Assembly (NCBI GenBank): GCA_964219355.1
Contig: CAXPOZ010000005.1
Coordinates: 124,001 to 188,000, forward strand
Length of the DNA: 64,000 bases
DNA from: Parvularcula sp964219355
GTDB taxonomy: Bacteria > Pseudomonadota > Alphaproteobacteria > Caulobacterales > Parvularculaceae
Direction: 5' to 3'
Shown here: positions 1 to 9,028 of the stretch, piece after piece
How positions within the stretch are numbered: position 1 is the first letter of the stretch
Layout: every line of letters starts with the position of its first letter
Position numbers and translations under genes: made by a program
The notes under the pieces: model-generated
What the model was told of the DNA's origin: nothing
Database searches by the model: none
What the model saw: the letters and a program-made list of their open reading frames with translations, nothing else

Positions 1-2168
1 ACCGGCGCATCTCTGACCGTACAAGGATCGAAGTCATCACGGATGGGCTTTTCACCCGCCGCCTGCTCAATGACCCTGAGCTTTCCGGGGTCAGCGCAGT
101 CCTCTTTGATGAGTTCCATGAGCGGGGGCTCAATCTTGATCTCGGTCTCGCCCTTGGCCGTGAAGTGCAGGAAGGGCTGCGCGAGGATCTGCGGCTCGTC
201 ATCATGTCGGCGACGCTCGATACGGCACGGATCGCGGGCGCGCTTGACGCGCCGATCATTGAAAGTCAGGGGAAGATGTTCCCTGTCGAGACGATTTATC
301 TGGGCCGGGAACAGGGCGATATCGCGCCGCAGATGGAGCGCGCCATCCGCCGGGCCCTACGCGAGCAATCGGGCAGCCTGCTCTGCTTCCTCCCCGGACA
401 GGGAGAGATTCGCCGTGTGGCCGAACGGCTCGGGGATCTGGGGCCCGATATCATCGTCGCGCCGCTCTATGGGGCGCTGTCACCGAGGGAGCAGGACCTT
501 GCCGTCTCGCCAGCTGCCAGGGGCGTGCGGAAAATTGTTCTCTCTACGGATATTGCTGAAAGCTCGCTGACGATTGAGGGCGTGACGGTGGTGGTCGATG
601 CGGGGCTCGCGCGGGTGCCGGAATTCGATCCCGCCTCCTCGAGCCAGACGCTGGTCACCCGCCGAGCGAGCCTTGCCAATGTCGACCAGCGGCGCGGCCG
701 GGCGGGACGGACCGCGCCGGGTGTCTGCTACCGGCTATGGGATGAGCCCGCTAATCGAGGCCTGCCGCCCTCCCCGACACCAGAAATCCTCGTGAGCGAT
801 CTTGCGGGCCTTGTCCTCTCGCTTGCCGAATGGGGCGTCGCCGATCCGCAATCCTTAAGCTGGATCGATACGCCGCCGGAAGGCCGCGTGAAGGCCGCAA
901 AGGATGAGCTGTCCGCACTCCGTGCGCTCGATGAAGAAGGCCGCCTGACACCAAGAGGCCGCCAGATGGCCGCCCGGCCTCTAGCTCCGGCGCTCTCCGC
1001 CCTGATCGATGCTCAGGAGACGGATGAGCACCGGGCATTGGCCGCAGAAATGGCCGCCCTGCTGAGTGAGCAGGGCTTGGGCGGGCGGTCCTCAGATTTA
1101 CGCGAACGACTGTCCCGCTTCCGACAGGATGGCTCACTGCGTGCAAAAGCGCTGCGTCGGCAGGCCGAACGATGGGCGTCAGGATCGCCTGCGCTGCTCA
1201 GTGAAGCCGGCACCGTGCTTGCCAGTGTTCTGCCTGGTCGGATTGCCAAACGGCGCGGCGCCACGCCGGGCGATTTCCTGATGGCCAATGGCCGGGCCGC
1301 GAGGCTCGATCCGCATGACCCGCTGGCGAATGAGGACTGGCTGGCCGTCGCCGAGATCGCCGGTGCGGCTGGCCGTTCACGGATCCTGAGTGCCATTCCG
1401 CTGACAGAGGAAGAGGCTTTCAACTGCGGCTCCCCCGTCACGGTGGAAGAAGCCGCCTTCGATCCCGCCACCGGCACGCTCAAGGCCGAACGCGTGAAAC
1501 GCCTCGGCGCGATCATCCTTCACCGCACGCCTCTGCCGTCCCCAAGAGGGGAACTGGCCGTTCGCGCCCTGCTTGATGCAGTACGCGCGCATGGGTTCTC
1601 TCTCCTGCCGCAACATAATGTTATCCGTGAGACGCTGATGCGGCTCGACATCGCCGCGGGAGCGGAAGGCAAGGAAAGACCCCTCTCAGAAGAGACCCTC
1701 CTTGAGCGGATCGAAGACTGGCTGCCGCCGCTGCTGGGCGGCAAGGCAAAGCTCGATGGTTTCTCGCCGGGAGAGCTGCGCCAAGGGCTCAAAGCCCTTC
1801 TTGACTGGGAGACGGCGCAGGCACTCGACCAGTTCGCGCCGCTCAGCTTTCGCAGTCCGGCGGGGCGGGATCTGCCGATTGACTATCTTGCGGAAGGCGG
1901 CCCGCAGATCGAGGCACGGGTGCAGGAATTTTATGGCCTGACCAACCACCCCTCCATTGCACGGGGACAGGTGCCGCTCACCGTCTCACTCACTTCGCCT
2001 GCCGGACGCCCGGTCGCGGTGACGAAAGACCTGCCCGGCTTCTGGATCGGGGGTTATCGTGACATGGCAAAGGATATGCGCGGGCGGTATCCAAAACATG
2101 ACTGGCCGGATGATCCGTCCACGGCCAAGCCGCATGAGGGTCGCACCAAGGCACGTCTGAGCAAATAG
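1..2168 (+). CDS. hrpB: ATP-dependent RNA helicase HrpB, 5' end outside window
   Basis: This is the C-terminal roughly 720 residues of HrpB, a DEAH/RHA-family helicase. The open frame is already running at base 3. Helicase motif II is seen as DEFHER (about base 108) and motif III as MSAT. The second RecA domain follows, with the QRRGRAGR motif VI, then an HA2-like helical part. The HrpB-specific C-terminal domain carries the LGGKAKLDGFSPGELRQ and PKHDWPDDP signatures near the end. Only the Walker A part is missing, cut by the window edge. The gene ends one base before the 3' end of the convergent kynureninase-like gene. HrpB's cellular role is poorly defined; RNA unwinding is inferred from the family. 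Confidence 0.95.
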   Translation, partial: RRISDRTRIEVITDGLFTRRLLNDPELSGVSAVLFDEFHERGLNLDLGLALGREVQEGLREDLRLVIMSATLDTARIAGALDAPIIESQGKMFPVETIYLGREQGDIAPQMERAIRRALREQSGSLLCFLPGQGEIRRVAERLGDLGPDIIVAPLYGALSPREQDLAVSPAARGVRKIVLSTDIAESSLTIEGVTVVVDAGLARVPEFDPASSSQTLVTRRASLANVDQRRGRAGRTAPGVCYRLWDEPANRGLPPSPTPEILVSDLAGLVLSLAEWGVADPQSLSWIDTPPEGRVKAAKDELSALRALDEEGRLTPRGRQMAARPLAPALSALIDAQETDEHRALAAEMAALLSEQGLGGRSSDLRERLSRFRQDGSLRAKALRRQAERWASGSPALLSEAGTVLASVLPGRIAKRRGATPGDFLMANGRAARLDPHDPLANEDWLAVAEIAGAAGRSRILSAIPLTEEEAFNCGSPVTVEEAAFDPATGTLKAERVKRLGAIILHRTPLPSPRGELAVRALLDAVRAHGFSLLPQHNVIRETLMRLDIAAGAEGKERPLSEETLLERIEDWLPPLLGGKAKLDGFSPGELRQGLKALLDWETAQALDQFAPLSFRSPAGRDLPIDYLAEGGPQIEARVQEFYGLTNHPSIARGQVPLTVSLTSPAGRPVAVTKDLPGFWIGGYRDMAKDMRGRYPKHDWPDDPSTAKPHEGRTKARLSK

Positions 2169-3293
2169 CTATTTCAGGAACGGCCCCAGTGCCTCCAGCA
2201 CAAGGTCCATTTCTTCCATCGTGTTATAAAGATGCGGCGAGAGACGGAGACAGCCTTCCCTCGTATCCATCCGTATTGAGAGCGACTTCATCTTCTCCAG
2301 CGCCTCCTCTTTATCCGTCACACGGATGAGAACGGCATTACCGCGGCGCGCCCTGTCGCGCTCAGAGGCCAGCGCGCCTTCCGGCAAGCCCTCATGCAGA
2401 CGGTCGATCAGTGATTGATTATGCGCGTGGATCGCCTCGACCCCGAACTGCAGCAGGGTTTCGATCCCCGCCGCCGCGACAACATAGGGCGCAATGCTGG
2501 GCGTGCCGCCCCAAAAGCGCCGCGCACCCGGCGCCACGCGGTAATTGCGAATATCGAATTCGAACGGGTTCTCATGCGAAAACCAGCCCGTATCGACGGG
2601 GCTGCATTTCTCCGCTGCGTCCTTCGTCGCCCAGAGGAATCCGGCACCCGAGCCGCCGCAGAGAAACTTCACAGACGTGCCAAGCAGGAAGTCCGCCCCC
2701 AGATCATCAACTGCATAGGGAATGACACCGCTTGCCTGCACTGCATCGACGACCGAGAAGACATCCCGCTCACGCGCGAGCCTCATAATCTCCGCGACCG
2801 GCAGGCGGGCGCTGCGGTTCGAGAATGTGTGCGTGATGAAGGCGACATGCGCGCCATCGAGATGCTTTGCCCAGACATCGGGGTCGGTCGCCGCTTCCCC
2901 GCGCGGAATGAACTCCGTCTCGAGCCCGAAATGCGCAGCGGCGGCGGCCACGAAACCGACCGTCGGGAAATCTTCCTCGCAAAGGACAATCTTGCGGCGG
3001 TCCTCGCGCACCGGCAGCGCGCAGAGGATCTTGGAAAGCCCGCCCGACAGGTTCGTCTGCGGGCAGATGTCATCGGGTTGCGCGCCGATCAGCCGGGCCA
3101 CCATTTCGCGAAAATGATCGACCGCCGCGATCCAGTCACCCCAGCCATCACTGCCCTTCTCCGCCCAGGGGCCGAACCAGTGATCCTCCAGCGCGCGCCG
3201 GGCGGCACGCGGCAGGCAGCCAACCGAATGATTGAGGAGATAAATCCCCTCGGGCATCTCGAACTTCGCCCTGATATCGGCCGCAATACTCAT
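2169..3293 (-). CDS. Kynureninase-like class V aminotransferase-fold PLP enzyme
   Basis: A 374-residue fold-type I PLP enzyme. Seen: D183 in VVDAVQASG, the expected partner of the pyridine nitrogen; K209 in GTSVKFLCGG, the expected Schiff-base lysine; and a C-terminal GGTPSIAP stretch typical of kynureninase-like members of the class V family. The start at 3293 is chosen because a GAAAGGTGA ribosome binding site lies 8 bases upstream; the frame stays open further upstream but has no comparable signal. It is divergent, 48 bp away, from a gene of the tryptophan-dioxygenase superfamily (PrnB/DUF1864). This suggests action on a tryptophan- or indole-derived substrate, but the substrate itself is inference. 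It could equally be a cysteine-desulfurase-like or other alpha,beta-lyase. Confidence 0.8.
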   Translation of the reverse strand: MSIAADIRAKFEMPEGIYLLNHSVGCLPRAARRALEDHWFGPWAEKGSDGWGDWIAAVDHFREMVARLIGAQPDDICPQTNLSGGLSKILCALPVREDRRKIVLCEEDFPTVGFVAAAAAHFGLETEFIPRGEAATDPDVWAKHLDGAHVAFITHTFSNRSARLPVAEIMRLARERDVFSVVDAVQASGVIPYAVDDLGADFLLGTSVKFLCGGSGAGFLWATKDAAEKCSPVDTGWFSHENPFEFDIRNYRVAPGARRFWGGTPSIAPYVVAAAGIETLLQFGVEAIHAHNQSLIDRLHEGLPEGALASERDRARRGNAVLIRVTDKEEALEKMKSLSIRMDTREGCLRLSPHLYNTMEEMDLVLEALGPFLK

Positions 3294-3341
3294 CGTCAGA
3301 TCACCTTTCGCCGTCGCGCGGGCTGTTCTAGTCATAGCCGC

Positions 3342-4547
3342 ATGACAGATACCAGCCACGGAATCCCCACCGCCAAATATGGCGCCAGCGCCGCCCGGTT
3401 CGATCACTGGATCCGCACCGATTTTGTCGAGCTGAATACGCAGCTCGAAGAGCTTTATTTTGCACAAAGCGACAGAGCCAATGTCGTGGGCGTCGGCGAT
3501 GATCTGAAAGACGCGATGCGGCGCGGCGGGCATGAGCATATTGTCGCCCTGTGGCGTGAGGGGAATACCGATGACGGATTTGACTCAGCCTTCGGGGTTC
3601 TTGGCAATGTCGGGCTCTATATGGGGGCGCTACGGCGCCATGAGCTGACAAATCCCGACACGGAGGATCGCTCACCCTTTCCCGAGGCAAGCTCGCTGGC
3701 GCTCCATATTGGCGCGACCATCGGTATGGCCCCGCGATTTGCGACCGCGCATCTGGCGACCCATAATTACGCGGTGAATGGCGTCCGGAAAAGCTACACC
3801 TCCCTCAAGGACGAATTCCTGTTCATCGACGAGAATACGCGCGGCATTCTGGCGCTGACCGAAGCTGCCGAGGCGCTGGCCCGCATCGTGCCGCTGGGTG
3901 TCAGCAATATGGTCGCGCTCGATCTTTTTGAGAGCGCCGCAACGTCATTGGAGCGGGCGATCACGATCAATCAGGGCCTCTTCGACAATCTCGACCGGGA
4001 CCGGTTTTTCTACTGTGTACGTCCTTATTACAAACCCTACCGCGTGGGGCGCGAAGTTTATCGCGGCGCCAATGCGGGCGATTTTGCCGGGATCAACCAG
4101 CTCGACCTGTTGCTCGGACTGACGCGGGCGTCCGATCCCTATTACGCGCAGCTTCTGGTCGACAAGCTCCTCTTCATGACGCCGGGGGATCAGGCGAAGC
4201 TGAAAGACACGATGCGCTACCCCAGCCTGCTCGACAGCCTTTTAGGGCTGGCAGACCATGCGGAGGCGGACTGGTTCAAGCGTGCAGGGGCCGCCTATCT
4301 GAAAGTGGCGGATCTTTTTGCCGAGACGGCCCGTCAGCACCATGACAATCTGGTTGAGAAATTCATTGTCGGCCCATCGGATGACCTCGGTGATCAACAC
4401 CTCCAGCAGGTGACAGCCAGCGGGCCACCGCTGCCGGTCCTCATCCGCGCGCTCGAGAAATTGCGGGATTTCCGCACCGCCGCCAAGCGTGATGATATCG
4501 AAACGCGGGCGGACGATATCGCAAAGCTGCGGGAACTGGTCAGCTGA
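3342..4547 (+). CDS. PrnB-like (DUF1864) heme-dioxygenase-superfamily protein
   Basis: A 401-residue, largely helical protein. The stretch RPYYKPYRVGREVYRGANAG (about residues 226-245), followed by a helix with INQLDLLLGL, resembles the DUF1864/PrnB family, a branch of the tryptophan 2,3-dioxygenase superfamily. PrnB builds the pyrrole of pyrrolnitrin from 7-chlorotryptophan. The protein is about 120 residues longer than ordinary tryptophan 2,3-dioxygenase and I do not see that enzyme's typical motifs. No other pyrrolnitrin gene (prnA, C or D) is nearby, so the product is unknown. The ATG at 3342 has no clear Shine-Dalgarno. The 3' end overlaps the convergent aidB by 8 bases. Family assignment is from memory of motifs and is moderately secure. 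Confidence 0.7.
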   Translation: MTDTSHGIPTAKYGASAARFDHWIRTDFVELNTQLEELYFAQSDRANVVGVGDDLKDAMRRGGHEHIVALWREGNTDDGFDSAFGVLGNVGLYMGALRRHELTNPDTEDRSPFPEASSLALHIGATIGMAPRFATAHLATHNYAVNGVRKSYTSLKDEFLFIDENTRGILALTEAAEALARIVPLGVSNMVALDLFESAATSLERAITINQGLFDNLDRDRFFYCVRPYYKPYRVGREVYRGANAGDFAGINQLDLLLGLTRASDPYYAQLLVDKLLFMTPGDQAKLKDTMRYPSLLDSLLGLADHAEADWFKRAGAAYLKVADLFAETARQHHDNLVEKFIVGPSDDLGDQHLQQVTASGPPLPVLIRALEKLRDFRTAAKRDDIETRADDIAKLRELVS

Positions 4548-6195
4548 TCGGCAACGCCCGGGCGATGATCCTGTCCTGATTGAGGCCCGATGGCAGCGCA
4601 CCATAGGCGAGGTGCCGGTTTTCGGGATCAAGCCGTGCGGCACAGAAATCGGCAAAGACTTCCTCGGGCGCATAAAGATGGAGTGCCGCCGCCTGAAGTC
4701 CTAGCGCCTGTTCCTCGACAAAGGCGCGGGCCGTGACCTCGGTCAGAGCGCCAGGTTTTGCCCAGGCCTCCAACCGTGCCAGATGCGCATCATAAAGGGC
4801 GTGCACGCCTTTTGCGGTAAGTAGCTCCGTCCTCAGCGCATCCATCGCCTCGTGCTCGCGGGACAGGGCGCGCAGGACATCAAGCGCGATGACATTTCCC
4901 GAACCCTCCCAGATTGCATTGAGCGGTGACTGACGGAAGAGGCGCGGCATCGGGCCTTCCTCGACATAGCCGACACCGCCGAAACATTCGAGCGCCTCAT
5001 AGACAAAGCCCGGCTGGCGCTTGCAGATCCAGTATTTCGCGATGGGCGTGGCGATCCGCATCAGCGCCGCTTCAAGGGGCGAGCTGGCGGCGAGATCGAA
5101 ACTCCGCGCGACACGGATCATCAGCGCGGTTGCGGCTTCGCTTTCAAGTGCAAGGTCGGTGAGAACAGAGCGCATGGCCGGCTGGTCGATGAGTTTTTTC
5201 TGGAAGGCGCTGCGATGGGCGGTGTGCCATACCGCTTCGGTGAGCGCCGCACGCATCCCGCCAGCAGATCCTGCGATACAGTCGAGCCGCGTATGCTGGA
5301 CCATCTGGATGATGGTGCGCACGCCCTTCCCCTCTTCGCCAAGGCGCTCCGCCCACGCCCCATGATATTCGATCTCGGAAGAGGCATTGGAGCGGTCGCC
5401 GAGCTTGTCCTTCAGCCGCATGATATGGATGGGATTGCGCGTGCCGTCCGGCCGCCAGCGCGGTACGAGGAAACAGTTGAGCCCGCCTTGCGCATAGGCA
5501 AGCGTCAGGAAGGCATCGCTCATCGGCGCGGAGCAGAACCATTTATGCCCGGTGAGCAGATAGCCGTCGGCGGTTTTCTCCGCCTTCGTTGTATTGGCTC
5601 TGACATCCGATCCGCCCTGTTTCTCGGTCATCGCCATGCCGATGGTGACACCGGTCTTTTCCTCCGCCGGAAGGAAGCGGCCATCATACCTGCCCTCGCG
5701 GATGAGCGGCTCCCATCTCGCGGCAATTTTCGGATCGGTCCTCAGGGCCGGTACCGCAGCATATGTCATCGACATGGGACAGCACACCCCCGCATCCATA
5801 CCGCTCATGAGATAAAGAAGAGACGCATGAAGAACATGCCCGCCCTCGTCCGCATTCCAGCCGGCTGCCGAGACGCCGCCTTCAAGGCCATACCGCATCA
5901 GCTCGTGATAGGCGGGATGGAACTCCACCTCATCGAGGCGCTGGCCGTAGCGGTCAAAGCTTTTGAGTTTTGGCGGGTTTTCCTGTGCCGCGCGGGACAG
6001 CTCTCGCGCTTCCTCAGAATCGGTTTTCGCGCCGAAATCCGTTAGCGCATCAAGATGACTACCCCCGCCCGCCGCCTTTAGCACGTCGCGCAGCGCGACA
6101 TTGTCCGCAAAGGCATTGCGCCCCAGCCGTGGTGGCGGCTGGTTCGTTACTTCATGGGTTTCAAGGTCCGTGCGCGGCCGGTAGTGGCTAGCCAT
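4540..6195 (-). CDS. aidB: AidB-type acyl-CoA dehydrogenase family protein
   Basis: A 551-residue flavoprotein that can be aligned by eye along E. coli AidB: an N-terminal TNQPPP start, SFDRYGQRLDEVEFHPAYH near residue 80, the FAD-binding MTEKQGGSD near residue 190, GHKWFCSAP, the long RLKDKLGDRSNAS motif, and a C-terminal helical domain. AidB is an alkylation-response flavoprotein with weak isovaleryl-CoA dehydrogenase activity that binds DNA in E. coli. The physiological reaction here is not deducible. A strong GGAGGAG lies 7 bases before the ATG. It is 36 bp downstream of manD on the same strand, so it may be read through from the hexuronate promoter. Confidence 0.9.
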   Translation of the reverse strand: MASHYRPRTDLETHEVTNQPPPRLGRNAFADNVALRDVLKAAGGGSHLDALTDFGAKTDSEEARELSRAAQENPPKLKSFDRYGQRLDEVEFHPAYHELMRYGLEGGVSAAGWNADEGGHVLHASLLYLMSGMDAGVCCPMSMTYAAVPALRTDPKIAARWEPLIREGRYDGRFLPAEEKTGVTIGMAMTEKQGGSDVRANTTKAEKTADGYLLTGHKWFCSAPMSDAFLTLAYAQGGLNCFLVPRWRPDGTRNPIHIMRLKDKLGDRSNASSEIEYHGAWAERLGEEGKGVRTIIQMVQHTRLDCIAGSAGGMRAALTEAVWHTAHRSAFQKKLIDQPAMRSVLTDLALESEAATALMIRVARSFDLAASSPLEAALMRIATPIAKYWICKRQPGFVYEALECFGGVGYVEEGPMPRLFRQSPLNAIWEGSGNVIALDVLRALSREHEAMDALRTELLTAKGVHALYDAHLARLEAWAKPGALTEVTARAFVEEQALGLQAAALHLYAPEEVFADFCAARLDPENRHLAYGALPSGLNQDRIIARALPIS

Positions 6196-6231
6196 CTCAT
6201 CTCCTCCCTGAGGTCGTGAGTCGGCTCCCCC

Positions 6232-7488
6232 TTACCAGTTCCAGAGCGTGCCGTCGCGCAGGCGTGCCACGGGAAGCTGTTTGGGATCGTAGGGATGCTT
6301 TGCGGTAAGCTCCTCATCGATCGTGACACCATGGCCGGGCGTTGAACCGGCAATCAGATAACCGTCCTCGAAACGGTAATCGTGCGGGAAGACCTCGTCC
6401 GTCAGATCCGTATGCCGCATATATTCCTGAATGCCGAAATTTGGCACCCAGGTGTCAAAATGCAGCGCCGCGCCCATACAGACCGGCGACAAATCCGTCG
6501 CCCCGTGGCTGCCCGTCCGAACCTGATATAGCTCCGCCAGATGGGCGATACGCCGCAGATGGGTAATACCGCCCGCATGAACGACAGTCGTACGGATATA
6601 GTCGATCAACTGGTTCTGGATCAGCTCGCGGCAATCATGAACGGTGTTGAAAACCTCCCCCACGGCGAGCGGTGTTGTCGTATGCTGACGGATAAGGCGG
6701 AACGCCTCCTGGTTCTCCGCGGGAGTTGCGTCCTCCAGCCAGAAGAGATCGTAAGGCTCCAGCGATTTGCCGAGACGCGCCGCTTCCTGCGGGGTCATGC
6801 GGTGGTGGCCGTCATGGAGGAGCGCAATCTCAAAACCGAGCTTGTCGCGCAGGCGGTCAAACAGCTTTGGCAGGAAATTGAGGTAGGCCCGTGTGTCCCA
6901 GCTTTCCGTATCGGGAAGTTCACTGCCGGCGGGTTCGTAGAACATCCGGTCTTTTGAGACGCCATAGGCTTTCTCAAGCCCCGGCACGCCGGACTGGGCC
7001 CGGATCGCGCGATAGCCCATCTCCTTATAGCGCAGCACTTCATCAAGCGTGCCCTCGATGTCCTTGCCATTGGCATGGCCGTAAACAAGGACGCCCTCGC
7101 GGCTCCGCCCGCCGAGGAGATCGACCAAGGGCATCCCTGCCATCTTGGCCTTGATATCCCACAGGGCGGTATCGACCGCAGCGATTGCGGACATCGTCAC
7201 CGGTCCGCGCCGCCAATAGGCACCGCGATAGAGGAACTGCCAGATATCCTCGATCCGGCCCGCATCGCGGCCGATCAGGTTCGGGATCACATGTTCCTCT
7301 AGATAGGCAACGACTGCGAGTTCGCGGCCGTTGAGCGTCGCATCGCCGAGCCCCGTGACGCCGCCCTTGGTCTCGAGTTTGAGCGTGACGAAATTCCGTC
7401 CCGGCGAGCAGACAATGACCTTCGCACCCGTGATCTGCCGGTCATTCGCGGATCCCGCTTCGCCCTGTCCTGCCGTTTCGCCCGCCAT
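6232..7488 (-). CDS. manD: D-mannonate dehydratase, enolase superfamily (ManD/RspA type)
   Basis: A 418-residue member of the mannonate dehydratase subgroup of the enolase superfamily, which dehydrates D-mannonate to 2-keto-3-deoxygluconate. Seen: the N-terminal capping domain (roughly residues 15-125), then the barrel with YGHANGKD, LHDGHHRMTP, FWLEDATPAENQ and VGEVFNT, which carry the metal-binding acidic residues, and SHGATDLSPV near the C-terminal active-site wall. The length matches the family (about 400-420). It replaces the unrelated UxuA in this pathway. The start is supported by GAGGAG upstream of 7488. It is divergent from uxaC across a 118-bp promoter region. RspA-like paralogues with little activity exist, but the pathway context argues for a real mannonate dehydratase. 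Confidence 0.9.
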   Translation of the reverse strand: MAGETAGQGEAGSANDRQITGAKVIVCSPGRNFVTLKLETKGGVTGLGDATLNGRELAVVAYLEEHVIPNLIGRDAGRIEDIWQFLYRGAYWRRGPVTMSAIAAVDTALWDIKAKMAGMPLVDLLGGRSREGVLVYGHANGKDIEGTLDEVLRYKEMGYRAIRAQSGVPGLEKAYGVSKDRMFYEPAGSELPDTESWDTRAYLNFLPKLFDRLRDKLGFEIALLHDGHHRMTPQEAARLGKSLEPYDLFWLEDATPAENQEAFRLIRQHTTTPLAVGEVFNTVHDCRELIQNQLIDYIRTTVVHAGGITHLRRIAHLAELYQVRTGSHGATDLSPVCMGAALHFDTWVPNFGIQEYMRHTDLTDEVFPHDYRFEDGYLIAGSTPGHGVTIDEELTAKHPYDPKQLPVARLRDGTLWNW

Positions 7489-7513
7489 GATATCTCCTCA
7501 GTCTTGCTGCCGG

Positions 7514-7543
7514 TTGACAGCCAGTGTTAGCGCTCACTTATAT
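7514..7543 (+). promoter_or_regulatory. Hexuronate promoter with LacI-family-like operator
   Basis: TTGACA at 7514-7519 is followed after 18 bases by TTATAT at 7538-7543, a good sigma-70 pair upstream of uxaC. Between them lies TGTTAGCGCTCACT (7525-7538), an imperfect palindrome centred on GCGC of the kind bound by LacI-family sugar regulators. A repressor there would block the promoter of the transporter/catabolic operon and possibly the divergent manD. No LacI- or GntR-type regulator gene is in the window, so the regulator is unknown. Confidence 0.5.
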
Positions 7544-7606
7544 CGCCGCAATAAGAATCTGCTTCAGCTGATCCACCAGACGCGACAATAGGCTAAGGGA
7601 CGGAAC

Positions 7607-9028
7607 ATGACATCACCACTCACGCTTCATCCCGACCGTCTCTTCTCCGCCGAACCGGCCCAGCGCGACATCGCCCGGCGCCTTTATGCGCAAGTCAAAG
7701 ACCTGCCGATTGTCTCGCCGCATGGGCATACGGACCCCGAATGGTTCGCGCTGAATGAGCCTTTTCCCGATCCGGCGCAGCTTCTCATCGTGCCGGACCA
7801 TTATGTCTTCCGCATGCTGTATAGCCAGGGCGTGCCGCTGGAAAAGCTCGGCATTCCCACGGTCGATGCCAGCCCCGTTGAGACGGACGGACGGAAAATC
7901 TGGCGTCTGTTCGCGGAGAATTATCAGCTCTTCCGGGGCACGCCGTCCCGCATGTGGCTTGACTGGGTCTTTGCGGAGGTCTTCGGGCTCGATGTGCTCC
8001 TGAATGCTGACACTGCCGATCACTATTACGATGTGATGGCGGAGAAACTGTCCACGGACTCCTTCCGCCCCCGTGCCCTATTCGAGCAATTCAATATCGA
8101 GATTATCGCGACGACCGAAGGCGCGCTTGATCCCCTCACCCACCACCAGACGATCACGGAAGACGATTGGGACGGACGGGTCGTCACCACCTATCGTCCT
8201 GATACGGTCATTGACCCTGAGCATGAGGACTTCACCAAAAGCCTTGCCGCCTTTGGCGAGCTGACCGGCGAGGATGTCATGAGCTGGGAGGGCTACCTCA
8301 ACGCCCATCGCCAGCGGCGGCAATATTTCAAGGAGAAGGGCGGCGCGACCGCAACCGATCATGGGCACCGCACCGCGCGGACGGCCAATCTCTCCGAAGC
8401 GGACAAGCGCGCGTTGTTCGCACGTGTTGTCTCAGGTGATCTTGAAGCAGATGACGCTGACCTCTTCCGGGGGCAGATGCTGACCGAAATGGCACGGATG
8501 AGCCTTGAAGATGGCCTCGTCATGCAGATCCATCCGGGCGTGCACCGCAACCACAATTTGCCGCTGTTTGACAAATTCGGACGAGACAAGGGCGCAGATA
8601 TTCCGGCCCCGTCAGAATATGTCGAGGCGCTCTCGCCACTGCTCGAAGCGGTGGGCAATGAGCCGGATCTCAACATCATCCTCTTCACGCTCGATGAAGA
8701 TGTCTACTCGCGGGAGCTGGCGCCGCTTGCCGGGCATTATCCGGCTCTGAAACTTGGGCCGCCCTGGTGGTTCCACGACAGCCCCGAGGGGATGCGGCGA
8801 TTCCGTGAACGGACGACCGAGACGGCTGGCTTCTACAACACTGCCGGGTTCAATGACGACACGCGGGCGTTTCTCTCGATCCCGGCCCGGCACGATGTCG
8901 CGCGGCGGATGGACTGTGTGTTCCTCGCGCAGCTCGTTGCTGAACATCGCCTGCCCGAAGACGAGGCACATGAGGTCGCGCATGACCTTGCCTACCGGCT
9001 CGCGAAGGAAGCCTATAAATTCTCGTGA
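7607..9028 (+). CDS. uxaC: Glucuronate (uronate) isomerase
   Basis: A 473-residue UxaC of usual length (about 470), an amidohydrolase-superfamily barrel that isomerises D-glucuronate to D-fructuronate, or galacturonate to tagaturonate. Seen: SPHGHTDPEWFALNEPF near residue 35, holding the HxH-type metal ligands; WLDWVF and TTEGALDPL in the middle; LVMQIHPGVHRNHN near residue 307; and KLGPPWWFHDSPEGMRRFRE near residue 385. All are typical of the family. A purine-rich AAGGGACGGA precedes the ATG. It is the first gene of a tightly coupled operon: its stop overlaps the GTG of the transporter binding protein by four bases (GTGA). Confidence 0.96.
   Translation: MTSPLTLHPDRLFSAEPAQRDIARRLYAQVKDLPIVSPHGHTDPEWFALNEPFPDPAQLLIVPDHYVFRMLYSQGVPLEKLGIPTVDASPVETDGRKIWRLFAENYQLFRGTPSRMWLDWVFAEVFGLDVLLNADTADHYYDVMAEKLSTDSFRPRALFEQFNIEIIATTEGALDPLTHHQTITEDDWDGRVVTTYRPDTVIDPEHEDFTKSLAAFGELTGEDVMSWEGYLNAHRQRRQYFKEKGGATATDHGHRTARTANLSEADKRALFARVVSGDLEADDADLFRGQMLTEMARMSLEDGLVMQIHPGVHRNHNLPLFDKFGRDKGADIPAPSEYVEALSPLLEAVGNEPDLNIILFTLDEDVYSRELAPLAGHYPALKLGPPWWFHDSPEGMRRFRERTTETAGFYNTAGFNDDTRAFLSIPARHDVARRMDCVFLAQLVAEHRLPEDEAHEVAHDLAYRLAKEAYKFS

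Noticed and set aside
2415..3341. Upstream extension of the PrnB-like frame as a 710-residue protein
   Set aside because: The added part is antisense to the conserved kynureninase-like gene and has no family features; the conserved protein starts at 3342.
3342..4547. Ordinary tryptophan 2,3-dioxygenase
   Set aside because: It is about 120 residues too long and lacks that family's motifs; it resembles the PrnB/DUF1864 branch.
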